The position numbers and the translations under genes were made by a program. The notes beneath the pieces are model-generated. The model worked only from the letters and a program-made list of their open reading frames with translations, was not told the DNA's origin and made no database searches. From contig NZ_BMTO01000005.1 in assembly GCF_014649715.1 (NCBI RefSeq), positions 31,719-95,718 of the forward strand: 64,000 bases of DNA. The letters run 5' to 3'. Of the stretch, positions 8,489 through 15,844 are shown in pieces. The first letter of the stretch is position 1, and each line of letters opens with the position of its first letter. Origin of the DNA: Streptomyces lateritius. GTDB taxonomy: Bacteria; Actinomycetota; Actinomycetes; Streptomycetales; Streptomycetaceae.

Positions 8489-8884
8489 TCATGAGGACGG
8501 AGGGGGCCAGAGGGGCCGCTCGGCGCCCGGTATGTCGGCCAGCGCCCGGCCGACGGAGGGGAAGCAGCGGAGCACCTTGCCGGCGCCGCTGACTGTCAGC
8601 GCGCGCATGACCTGGGCGCCCACCCCCGAGAGCAGGAGCCGGCCCTCCATGTGACGGCAGAGCCAGTTCAGTGACAGCAGGCAGTTCAGGCCGCGGGAAT
8701 CGCAGAAGGCGAGAGCGGTCAGGTCCAGGACCAGGTACCGGCGACCGTCGGCGACGCGTCTTCCGGCCTGGTCGAGCAGATGCGTCTCGGTCCACAGGTC
8801 CAGCTCTCCCGTCACCCGCAGGACGGCGCACGAGCCGCTCGCCAGCAGTTCCGTGACGATGATCCGGTCCTTGTCGCCGTACAC
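8489..8884 (-). CDS. STAS-domain anti-sigma-factor antagonist
   Basis: A 131-residue single STAS domain. The phosphorylatable Ser is in LDLTALAFCDSRGLN, as in SpoIIAA/RsbV. Dephosphorylated, such proteins bind RsbW-like ATPases and free the sigma factor. GTG 8884 is preferred because GGAGG lies 4 bp upstream and the domain begins immediately after; a TTG at 8911 would add nine poorly conserved residues. The gene points toward the sigma gene 43 bp away and lies behind a large inverted repeat at 8924-8956. Confidence 0.85.
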   Translation of the reverse strand: MYGDKDRIIVTELLASGSCAVLRVTGELDLWTETHLLDQAGRRVADGRRYLVLDLTALAFCDSRGLNCLLSLNWLCRHMEGRLLLSGVGAQVMRALTVSGAGKVLRCFPSVGRALADIPGAERPLWPPPSS

Positions 8885-8923
8885 GCAGCCTCCCCGGCCA
8901 GCCCACGGCAACCCATGTCAATA

Positions 8924-8956
8924 GTTGCCTCAAAACAACTGTACCCTTGAGGCAAC
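8924..8956. promoter_or_regulatory. Large inverted repeat over the STAS promoter (island operator site 4)
   Basis: GTTGCCTCAA (8924-8933) is perfectly repeated in inverted form as TTGAGGCAAC (8947-8956), with a 13-bp spacer. On the minus strand the sequence GGGTAC, typical of SigB-type -10 elements, straddles the spacer. A clean -35 match (GNNT at 14-16 bp) was not found. A protein on both arms would cover the STAS promoter. Confidence 0.55.
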
Positions 8957-9055
8957 ACCGTGGGTCGGGACGCGAGGTGCCGACAGTGACGCCCCAGCAT
9001 CGGAAAGTGAGAAGTCGGGAGTGCGAATCGACTCGGCAGTCCTCGCGCGGCGAGG

Positions 9056-9562
9056 TCAGGCGGACCGGACGCCCTTGACCGAAGAGGACCGCTGCGGGAC
9101 AGCACCCGCATCGTTGAGGGCGTCCTGGAAACTCGTCAGCCCCTTCAGCAGCGCATTGCGCGCCGACGGAGTCATCGAGTCGATGACCGCCAGGAGCGCC
9201 TCCTGCCGCTGGGCCCTCAGATCGTGCAGGTACGCCTTGCCCCGCGTTGTCAGGTGCAGCTCCAGCTCGCGCCGGCTGACCGGGCTCGGAAGCCGCTGGA
9301 CGAACCCCAGCGCCTCCAGCCGGTCGCACAGGCGGCTCACGGACGGGGGAGCGGAACCCAGGACCTTGCCCAGCGTGCGCAGGTTGATGCCCTCATCCCG
9401 GTCGAGGCAGTACAGGACGCGCAGCTGGGACGCCGAAACGGGGGTCGAGGACACCATGTCCTTGCCGCGCTCCCACAGCACTTCCAGGAGCTCGATGAGC
9501 TCCCGGGCCGCATGGGCGGTCTCCAGCGGCCGACGCTGAGAGGAAGCGGGGTTCGCGTCCAT
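9056..9562 (-). CDS. MarR-family regulator, paralogue 2
   Basis: A 168-residue paralogue of the 6969-7475 protein, identical in length. The winged-helix part has APPSVSRLCDRLEALGFVQR and SRRELEL, nearly the same as paralogue 1; the ends differ more. That suggests similar DNA targets but different ligands or partners. The ATG at 9562 follows GGAGTGTCAC, shared with paralogue 1; a GTG at 9574 is also in frame but its ribosome site would be too close. It diverges from the degenerate phosphatase at 9661, repeating the MarR/stress-gene arrangement at 7475/7670. Confidence 0.83.
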   Translation of the reverse strand: MDANPASSQRRPLETAHAARELIELLEVLWERGKDMVSSTPVSASQLRVLYCLDRDEGINLRTLGKVLGSAPPSVSRLCDRLEALGFVQRLPSPVSRRELELHLTTRGKAYLHDLRAQRQEALLAVIDSMTPSARNALLKGLTSFQDALNDAGAVPQRSSSVKGVRSA

Positions 9563-9660
9563 ATCTAGTGACACTCCGAATCAGACGTCTTATGCCGGCG
9601 GCGCTGCTTGTGCGCCACGTTTCTAGTCTCCACATCTCCCCAGAAAGCGGTAATGGTTCG

Positions 9661-10830
9661 GTGGAACGACGTGTGATGGTGGAACGCGCCTTGCGCGGAG
9701 CACCGCCCCATGGCCTTCTGGACTCCCTCCGTACCCATCTTGCGCAGCACTTCGCGGCAACCGCTGTCGACCTGCTGCTGATCGACTACGGGCTGAGCAG
9801 TCTCCGTCCCTTCGGCCCCTGTGACGCCGTTCGAGGGCCGGTTCCCGTGGAGGCGAGCCCGGCGGGCAGGGTCTTCTCCGAGCAACAACCATATCTTTCC
9901 ACCGGGGCGGGCCCCACGGTGACGGCGTATCTTCCCGTGGCGGTTCGCGGCGATCGGTATGGAGTTCTTGTGGTCACGCTGCCGCGGAGCCAGGAGCCGC
10001 CCGAGGTTTTCCTCGATCATCTCGGCGCCATCGCCCAGATGCTGGGTCATGCCCTGAGGGTGGCCGAGCGGCACACCGACGTGTACCGCGAAGCCAGGCG
10101 GAACGGCCCGCTCACCCTGTCAGCCGAGATGCAGTGGGAGCTGATGCCGGGGCGTTCGTGCTCGCGCGAGGAGTTCGACCTTCACGCGCACGGCGAGCCC
10201 GCCTACGCCTCCGGCGGACACCTCTTCGACTGGTCGGCCTCGGCCGACCAGCTCACGCTGGTCGTCGCCAACAGCGCCGGAACGGATGCCGAGGCCGGCC
10301 TGGTGAACAACCTCGCCCTCAACGCGATCCGCAACGCCCGCCGCGCCGGCCTCGACCTCGCGGGCCAGGCGGCCCTGGCGGACCAGGCCTTGTACGGACA
10401 GCACCGTGGCACGAGGCATCTGTCGACCCTGCTGATGTGTTTCGACCTGCGCACCGGAGCGGCGCAGATCGTCGACGCCGGCTCCCCGAGCGTGTGGCGC
10501 GTGTCCGGGCCGACGGCGCGGCGGGTGGAGCTGGAGAGACAGCTCCCCCTGGGCATGTTCGAGGACACCGTCTACGCCGCCCAGCATCTGCGGACCCGGC
10601 CCCAGGAGCGCTTGCTGTTCGTCGCCTGCGGTCCGGAGCTGCCGGCATCGCAGGCGGCCCACGCGGACTTCGACCAGGCCGTGAGCCGGGCGGTCACCCG
10701 GACGCGCCACCTGCCCGGCGCCGACACCCCCAAGGCCGTCCTGCGCGAACTCGTCGCGCACGGAGCCGCGCCGGACGGCGGACTCGTGCTCTCCCTCGAC
10801 CTCCGCGGACCGTCGGCCGACGGCGCCTGA
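9661..10830 (+). CDS. Degenerate SpoIIE-like pseudophosphatase
   Basis: A 389-residue paralogue of the 5713-6918 protein with the same layout (GAF-like N terminus, SpoIIE-like C terminus), alignable from residue 1. Its metal-binding residues are gone. The first motif reads SGGHLFDW (His187 for Asp), DxxGHG reads NSAGTD, the usual SDG reads ACGPEL, and the last DDxx motif is PDGGL. The fold-defining segments between them, such as NAIRNARRAGLDL and QLPLGMFEDTVY, are kept, so this looks like a binding pseudoenzyme, not a dead gene. GTG 9661 is chosen by alignment; ATG 9676 is possible. Confidence 0.78.
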   Translation: MERRVMVERALRGAPPHGLLDSLRTHLAQHFAATAVDLLLIDYGLSSLRPFGPCDAVRGPVPVEASPAGRVFSEQQPYLSTGAGPTVTAYLPVAVRGDRYGVLVVTLPRSQEPPEVFLDHLGAIAQMLGHALRVAERHTDVYREARRNGPLTLSAEMQWELMPGRSCSREEFDLHAHGEPAYASGGHLFDWSASADQLTLVVANSAGTDAEAGLVNNLALNAIRNARRAGLDLAGQAALADQALYGQHRGTRHLSTLLMCFDLRTGAAQIVDAGSPSVWRVSGPTARRVELERQLPLGMFEDTVYAAQHLRTRPQERLLFVACGPELPASQAAHADFDQAVSRAVTRTRHLPGADTPKAVLRELVAHGAAPDGGLVLSLDLRGPSADGA

Positions 10831-10869
10831 GACGGCCGCCCGCCACCGGCTTCCGGCACGCGCACCGGC

Positions 10870-12105
10870 TCAGGACCACGGCGCGGGCGTCTCCTCCTCG
10901 GGGAGACGGGCGGGTTGCAACGGAGCGTTCAACACCGGCACATCGAGCGGGTCGTGATGGATCCGTGCGAGTGGGACCCCTCGTTCCGTCAGCACGTGTG
11001 CCGCTGCCGTGACCATGCCGGGCGGGCCGCTGAGGAACACCTCATGACCGCCCCATGGACCGAACTCGGAGATGACCTCGGGAAGACTTCCCTCGGTTCC
11101 GGGGATGCGTTGCTGGGAGACGGAGGCCCGCACACTGAGCCAGTGGTGCCGCTGCGACATACGGAGCATGTCGTCCAGGCCGTAGAGCTCCTGAGCCGTG
11201 CGGGCTCCGATGAACAGCGCGACCTCACGGTCCGAGCGCTCTGCCGCGACCTGCTCGATCAATGCCCTGATGGGAGCCAGCCCGGTGCCGCCGGCCACGC
11301 ACAGGAGGTCTCGGCGTGAGTCGGGCGGCAAGGTCATGTCGCCCTCCGGCGGCCCGAGACGAAGGAGGTCTCCCGGCCGTGCCTGGTGGACGAGGGCGGT
11401 GCTGACCCGCCCCTGGGGTACGGCCTTCACGTGGAAGGTCATCGTCGAGTCCGGCCGGGGCGCGTTGGCGGGCGAATAGGAGCGCCACTGCCGGGGCCAC
11501 CACGGGGTCTCCACGCTCACGTACTGGCCGGCCGCATAGGGGTAGTACTCGTCCGTCCGCACCGTCAGCTCGGCGATCCCGTGGCCGTACCGGCGGTGGT
11601 CGACGATCCGGGCGGTCCATCGCGCCGGACGCAGCCGGGTGTCGTCGTCGGCGGCGAGCATCATGGTGCGGGATGCTGTGGCGTAGGCCCGCTGCCATGC
11701 GTCCGCCAGTTCCGGGCTCCACGCGGGTCCCGCGAATCGGGCCAGAGCGTCGAGGAGGCACTCGCCCACTGCCGCGTAGTGGGCGTTGAGGGTGCCGAAC
11801 TTCCGGTGGTCGCGCCCCAGTCGGGAGCAGAAGCGGACGAGATTGTCCGCGTCGTCGACGAGGTCGACGATCCGGAGCAGGGCGCGCAGCAGCCGGTCAC
11901 GCTGGACGTCCATGTCCGGCGGGAACAGACTCCGGACCTCGGGATGGCGCAGGAAGAGGATGGCGTAGAAGTACACCGCCATCTCCTCGGACCTGGGCTC
12001 CACGACGGTGAGACTGGCCCGTATGAGCGCCACGTCCGCGGGCGCGAGGGGGGCCGGCAGCGTGGTGAAGGGTGTGGAATGTGGCCGGCTGGAGCGTTGG
12101 TTCAC
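10870..12105 (-). CDS. Flavohemoglobin-like globin-reductase
   Basis: A 411-residue protein. A globin domain at ~15-150 has the B-helix YFYAILFLRHPEV and a likely proximal His in LNAHYAAVGECLL. An FAD domain at ~155-265 has the RSYSPAN signature, and an NAD(P)H domain at ~270-385 has GGTGLAPIRAL. By family it would turn nitric oxide into nitrate or act as a globin reductase in the cytoplasm. The GTG start has a weak ribosome site. An island-type inverted repeat lies 145 bp upstream. A second, longer homologue is at 59797. Confidence 0.87.
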   Translation of the reverse strand: MNQRSSRPHSTPFTTLPAPLAPADVALIRASLTVVEPRSEEMAVYFYAILFLRHPEVRSLFPPDMDVQRDRLLRALLRIVDLVDDADNLVRFCSRLGRDHRKFGTLNAHYAAVGECLLDALARFAGPAWSPELADAWQRAYATASRTMMLAADDDTRLRPARWTARIVDHRRYGHGIAELTVRTDEYYPYAAGQYVSVETPWWPRQWRSYSPANAPRPDSTMTFHVKAVPQGRVSTALVHQARPGDLLRLGPPEGDMTLPPDSRRDLLCVAGGTGLAPIRALIEQVAAERSDREVALFIGARTAQELYGLDDMLRMSQRHHWLSVRASVSQQRIPGTEGSLPEVISEFGPWGGHEVFLSGPPGMVTAAAHVLTERGVPLARIHHDPLDVPVLNAPLQPARLPEEETPAPWS

Positions 12106-12249
12106 CGCGGTGCTCGCGCGATTCCCACTCCGGATCCATCGATCGTGGCGTTGTGGTGCCCGTTCACGCGATGCGTCCTCTTCCGTGGCGTCGGATCGTG
12201 GAATTACTGGGGTCGCTGCGGTCCGAGGGCCTCAGGCCACACAAGAGCT

Positions 12250-12263
12250 TTGCCGTGCGGCAA
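12250..12263. promoter_or_regulatory. Perfect inverted repeat TTGCCG-TG-CGGCAA (island operator site 5)
   Basis: This is the best-formed copy of the repeat, in the 232-bp gap upstream of the flavohemoglobin gene. Twelve bases beyond it, GGTAATGC (12275-12282) is repeated in inverted form as GCATTACC (12335-12342), a second possible control element near the end of the small membrane-protein gene. Confidence 0.55.
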
Positions 12264-12337
12264 TGCTTGTCATTGGTAATGCATGGGGAGGGCTTCTGGC
12301 AAGCCGGAGCGGTAGGCACCCCTCGACTACGTTGGCA

Positions 12338-12574
12338 TTACCAGGCCTTCACCCCTTTTCCACTCCGGTCGGCCCCGGTGGGCGTGCTCAGCGCGAGGAA
12401 AGCCAGGGTGACTCCTGTGGCCGGCAGCATGCTCAGGCACAGGACGAGCGCGGTCTCGGCGGGCCAGACCAGTGCGGCCACGGCGCTGCCGGCCAGGACG
12501 AGGAAGCACGTCGCGGCGGCCACGCACCACTGCGAGGCTCGTGAGCGTCGAGGGCCGAAGCCGGACCTGGGCAT
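12338..12574 (-). CDS. Small two-span membrane protein
   Basis: A 78-residue protein with a basic N terminus (RSGFGPRRSRAS) and two hydrophobic segments at ~18-36 and ~42-62, then a short polar tail. No family is recognised. ATG 12574 has GGAG nine bases upstream. An overlapping frame in the same place gives an Arg-rich product and is ignored. It lies upstream of the flavohemoglobin gene on the same strand, with 232 bp between them. Confidence 0.6.
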   Translation of the reverse strand: MPRSGFGPRRSRASQWCVAAATCFLVLAGSAVAALVWPAETALVLCLSMLPATGVTLAFLALSTPTGADRSGKGVKAW

Positions 12575-12735
12575 TGCGGTTCACTCCTCGAGGACGTGTC
12601 AGGGGACGGGAGTGTGAACGCGGTTCAGCAGTGGTGCGCGTTCACTCCGCCCGGACCACCATGTGCCCACGGAACGTCCTTGCATGCGCATCGATTCGCT
12701 GCGGGCGCCGGGAAAGGCACCGGCAGCCGTCGATT

Positions 12736-13140
12736 TCAGCGCGGGGAGGGGGACCTGAGGATGTGGGCCCAGATGTGCTTGCCGTCCTCCTGGCTGTCGA
12801 CGCCCCAGCCCGCGGCCAGGTGGTCGAGAAGGTGGAGGCCGAATCCGCCGGTGGCGGTCGTGACACCGGGCGCTCGCTGAGCCGGCTGGGCAGGGCTCTC
12901 GTCGCGGACGGCGATGCGGGCGCCGTCGGTTATGGGTTCGAGATGGAGCCAGGCGTCCGTGCCGGCGTGCCGGTGGGCGTTGGTCACGAGTTCGGAGACG
13001 AGGAGCACGGCGACCTCTATGCGCTCCGTCGGCCAGCCCCACGTGTGGAGTGCGGTGGCGGTGAGGTCACGGGCGCGGGCGAAAGCGCCCGGCTCTAGCG
13101 GAATATGCCAGATATGCCCGCTCATGTTCATCTCATCCAC
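12736..13140 (-). CDS. RsbW-like GHKL ATPase (anti-sigma factor type)
   Basis: A 134-residue single GHKL domain. The N box is VAVLLVSELVTNAHRHAG, followed by AVRDESP in place of the usual D-x-G-x-G and by a Gly-rich lid GGFGLHLLDHLA. Such proteins in Streptomyces either bind SigB-type factors or phosphorylate STAS proteins. ATGs at 13140, 13131 and 13125 are all possible. On the minus strand a GGGTACCC sequence lies at 13183-13190, about 45 bp upstream, and may be part of a stress promoter. The partner sigma factor is not defined by position. Confidence 0.8.
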   Translation of the reverse strand: MDEMNMSGHIWHIPLEPGAFARARDLTATALHTWGWPTERIEVAVLLVSELVTNAHRHAGTDAWLHLEPITDGARIAVRDESPAQPAQRAPGVTTATGGFGLHLLDHLAAGWGVDSQEDGKHIWAHILRSPSPR

Positions 13141-13325
13141 CAGGGTCCTGGGCCGGCCGCACAGTCAAAACGTCGGATGGAAGGGTACCCGCAACCGTCG
13201 CGGTGCACCGGGCTTCAGCCCCGTGCGAGGCGGTTCCGAGGAGGAGTTGTTAGAAGCGGCTCCGTGGGGCATACGGCAGCCATGAGTGATCTTGACGCAA
13301 TTACCCGCGGCGGGGACCACCGCAT

Positions 13326-14069
13326 ATGACCGTCCCCCTCAGGCGGCCGGCACGCGAAAGGCGGAGCCCGGCCTTCAGTATGCGGCAGCTGGTGCTGGCT
13401 CTCGGACTCGCTGCCATCGTCCTGTGCGCGGTCGGGTTGACGCTGAAACTGATCGTCAGGACGGCGACGGAACGTCCTGGCGCGGCACTGGCCGGGCTCG
13501 TGCTTCTCGGCTGCCTCATCGCACTGATGAGAAAGAGGCGCCGCCGTCGTGCCGCGGTCCGTGTCGCGTCCAGCCTCGACGGTCTCGCCCACCGCATCGC
13601 GACGGCGCCCGGCCCGCCCGTCGAGCCTTCCTCTTCCCCGGTGGCCGTGGAGGGCGACGCGCCCGACGCGTCCGACGCCTTCCGGGCCGAGGACCTTGCC
13701 GCGATGGACCCGGACAGCTTCGAACAGGCTGTGGCCGCGCTGTGCGAGCGAGACGGCTGCCGGGACGTGCACGTCGTGGGAGGCGCGGGTGACCTCGGTG
13801 CCGACATCATCGCCACCACGCCCGACGGGCAGCGCATCGTCATCCAGTGCAAGCGCTACGGCCCCTTGAACAAGGTCGGCTCTCAGGACGTACAACGCTT
13901 CGGAGGCACCTGCTTCTCGGTTCACGAGGCCCAGGTGGCAGCCGTCGTGACCACCGGCGAGTTCACACAGCCGGCGGCCGAGTACGCCCAGCAGTGCGGG
14001 ATCCGCTGCGTGGATCACCGTGAGCTCGTCGCATGGACCGAAGGTACGGGCCCCACTCCCTGGGACTGA
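13326..14069 (+). CDS. Membrane-anchored Mrr-like restriction-endonuclease-fold protein
   Basis: A 247-residue protein. Two hydrophobic segments (~20-45 and ~52-68) are followed by a run of Arg/Lys (RKRRRRRAA), a linker, and an Mrr-type nuclease domain at ~125-240. The domain has DPDSFEQAVAAL, then GADII and QCKRY, fitting the D...QxK active site of the PD-(D/E)xK superfamily. The topology puts the domain in the cytoplasm. There is no methylase or specificity gene nearby, so a classical restriction system is unlikely; DNA cleavage is a family inference. Confidence 0.78.
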   Translation: MTVPLRRPARERRSPAFSMRQLVLALGLAAIVLCAVGLTLKLIVRTATERPGAALAGLVLLGCLIALMRKRRRRRAAVRVASSLDGLAHRIATAPGPPVEPSSSPVAVEGDAPDASDAFRAEDLAAMDPDSFEQAVAALCERDGCRDVHVVGGAGDLGADIIATTPDGQRIVIQCKRYGPLNKVGSQDVQRFGGTCFSVHEAQVAAVVTTGEFTQPAAEYAQQCGIRCVDHRELVAWTEGTGPTPWD

Positions 14070-14074
14070 GAGGG

Positions 14075-14101
14075 CAAACACCAGGCGCCTGTGGGTGTTT
14101 G
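14075..14101. terminator. Hairpin terminator after the Mrr-like gene
   Basis: CAAACACC pairs with GGTGTTTG around the self-complementary AGGCGCCT. It starts 5 bp after the Mrr-like stop, in the right place to end that transcript before the whiB-like gene. Confidence 0.6.
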
Positions 14102-14192
14102 GGCCCGGCGTTGTCGGTGAGACGGAGAGGATCACGGCCGCGGTGCGCACTGCGACGACGAGACGCTCCACGACGGAGGAGGAACGGCCACC

Positions 14193-14450
14193 ATGACCGA
14201 CTGGCGCATCAAGGCTGCTTGCCGCGACGAGGACCCTGATCTCTTCTTCCCCGTCGGCAGCACAGGACCGTCTTCGCTCCAGGCACAGGAGGCGAAGACG
14301 GTGTGCCGCCGATGCCCCGTGCGGGAACAGTGCCTGGCCTGGGCCATGGAGGAACGACAGGACTTCGGCGTGTGGGGTGGCCTGGACGAGGCGGAACGCC
14401 GTGCGCTCAGGCGACGCGCCGCACGCGCGGCCAGGATCGCCGACCGGTGA
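14193..14450 (+). CDS. WhiB-family iron-sulfur regulator
   Basis: An 85-residue WhiB-like protein. The four cluster-binding Cys are present: one in KAACRDEDP, then CRRCPVREQC. The family turn GVWGG follows and the tail is strongly basic (RRALRRRAARAARI), for DNA binding. WhiB-like proteins hold a [4Fe-4S] cluster sensitive to oxygen and nitric oxide and usually bind a sigma factor. That fits its place beside sigma genes and a flavohemoglobin. ATG 14193 follows GGAGGAGGAA. Confidence 0.92.
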   Translation: MTDWRIKAACRDEDPDLFFPVGSTGPSSLQAQEAKTVCRRCPVREQCLAWAMEERQDFGVWGGLDEAERRALRRRAARAARIADR

Positions 14451-14463
14451 TCACCGGAAAACA

Positions 14464-14505
14464 GTGCGCTGCCGCACATCAACGTGACCGATGCGGATAG
14501 CCGCA
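14464..14505. promoter_or_regulatory. Two 14-bp inverted repeats before the third MarR gene
   Basis: GTGCG-CTGC-CGCAC (14464-14477) and TGCGG-ATAG-CCGCA (14492-14505) each have perfect 5-bp arms and a 4-bp centre, 28 bp apart. The second ends 4 bp before the ATG, where a ribosome site would be, so bound repressor could block both transcription and translation. Its GGATAGCCGCA recurs at 7536-7546 upstream of MarR paralogue 1. Confidence 0.45.
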
Positions 14506-14509
14506 CCTC

Positions 14510-15037
14510 ATGACCTCACCGCACCGGCCGCCGCACGTGAGTGACCAGGAAGCTCGCCGGGCCGCCGCCATGCTCGTATCCCTGTGGGAGAGCGACGAGC
14601 TTGCCGCGGCGCACCAGTTGCCGCGCACGCAGGAGCGCACGCTGGCGGTGATCGACGCCGCGGGGCACATGACGGCGAGCGCACTGGGACAGCGGCTGGG
14701 ATCCCGTGCGTCATCGGTGAGCCGACTGTGCGGTCGTCTGGAGTCGGCCGGTCTGCTGTCCCGCCGACGTGCCTCACACGACCGCCGCCGGGTGGACTTC
14801 ACGCTGACCGAAGCAGGCAAGCGAGCCCTCGAAAGCGTGCGGAGGCAGCGACTCGACCGGATGAACGCCATTCTCGCGTCGCTCGACCGGCCGGCACAGA
14901 CCGCGCTGAAGCGAGGACTCGAAGGACTTGGCGACGCCCTCGCACGGCTTCCCCGTGCCGACTGCCGACGGCGGCCGTCACTCGGTGGTGAGCAGGCCCT
15001 TGCGGAGGAAGGCGAGGGCGCGGGAGAGCAGGCGTGA
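14510..15037 (+). CDS. MarR-family regulator, paralogue 3
   Basis: A 175-residue winged-helix protein related to the two MarR proteins upstream: ASSVSRLCGRLESAGLLSRR is followed by a wing with DRRRVDFTLTEAG. The last ~25 residues are an acidic tail (GGEQALAEEGEGAGEQA) read from DNA that also encodes, on the other strand, the end of the sigma factor at 14978-15844. The tail may be a by-product of this 60-bp overlap. No Shine-Dalgarno is visible before ATG 14510; an inverted repeat occupies that place, so leaderless translation is possible. Confidence 0.8.
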   Translation: MTSPHRPPHVSDQEARRAAAMLVSLWESDELAAAHQLPRTQERTLAVIDAAGHMTASALGQRLGSRASSVSRLCGRLESAGLLSRRRASHDRRRVDFTLTEAGKRALESVRRQRLDRMNAILASLDRPAQTALKRGLEGLGDALARLPRADCRRRPSLGGEQALAEEGEGAGEQA

Positions 15038-15844
15038 GACGTGCATCTGGCTGACGCCGAGCCGCTCACCGATCTGGGACTGGGTCAGCTCGTCGACGAA
15101 GCGGAAATGGAGGATCTGCCGGTCGCGCTCGCTCAGGGCGGTGATGAGGGGTGCGAGGGCGTGGAAGTCCTCGACCCTTTCCATCGCGGGGTCCTCCGTC
15201 CCGATGAGGTCCGCGAAGGCGTCCTCGCCATCGGAACCGTCGGCCCCGCCGACGGGGGCGTCGAGCGAGGAGGAGGTGTAGCCGTTGGCGGCGATCCTGG
15301 CCTCGATGACCTCCTCCTCCGAGAGGTTCATCAGGGCGGCGAGCTCGCCGACCTTGGGGGCGCGGCCCAGACGGCTGCTGAGTTCGTCGGTCGCCTTGGC
15401 CAGTTCGGCCCGGGCTTCCTGGAGCCGGCGCGGGACATGAACCGCCCAGGAGGTGTCGCGGAAGAACCGCTTGATCTCCCCGACGATGTACGGCACGGCG
15501 AAGGTCGTGAACTCCACCTCGCGCGACAGGTCGAACCGGTCGATGGCCTTGATGAGGCCGATCATGCCGACCTGCGTGATGTCCTCCATCTCGTCGCCCC
15601 GGCCGCGGAAGCGTCCGGCGGCGTACCGCACGAGTGACATGTTCATCTCGATCAAGGTGTTGCGCGCGTACTGGTATTCGTGCGTGCCTTCTTCGAGTAC
15701 GGCGAGCTGGTCGAAGAACAGCTTCGAGAGCGAGCGGGCGTCCTTCGGGGCCACCTTGTGCGGAGCCGCCACCTCCGGCAGCCCCGGTGCCTTCGCCGTA
15801 GCCACGGCCGTGGCCGTTGACGCGGAAGCTGCCGTCACGCTCAT
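14978..15844 (-). CDS. SigB/SigF-family RNA polymerase sigma factor, second copy
   Basis: A 288-residue stress sigma factor, clearly paralogous to the 7670 protein. Region 2 has QVGMIGLIKAIDRFD and FTTFAVPYIVGEIKRFFRD; region 4 ends in GVSQMHVSRLLSRAL. It has an extra Ala/Thr/Val-rich N terminus of ~30 residues and an acidic insert near residue 200. On its own strand GGGTAT lies at 15901-15906, like a SigB-type -10, so self-activation is possible. It diverges from the multi-HAMP kinase and overlaps the end of MarR paralogue 3 by 60 bp. Confidence 0.92.
   Translation of the reverse strand: MSVTAASASTATAVATAKAPGLPEVAAPHKVAPKDARSLSKLFFDQLAVLEEGTHEYQYARNTLIEMNMSLVRYAAGRFRGRGDEMEDITQVGMIGLIKAIDRFDLSREVEFTTFAVPYIVGEIKRFFRDTSWAVHVPRRLQEARAELAKATDELSSRLGRAPKVGELAALMNLSEEEVIEARIAANGYTSSSLDAPVGGADGSDGEDAFADLIGTEDPAMERVEDFHALAPLITALSERDRQILHFRFVDELTQSQIGERLGVSQMHVSRLLSRALAFLRKGLLTTE

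Noticed and set aside
8941..8946. Complete SigB promoter for the STAS gene
   Set aside because: The -10 GGGTAC is present but no GNNT element lies 14-16 bp upstream on that strand, so only a partial match is reported.
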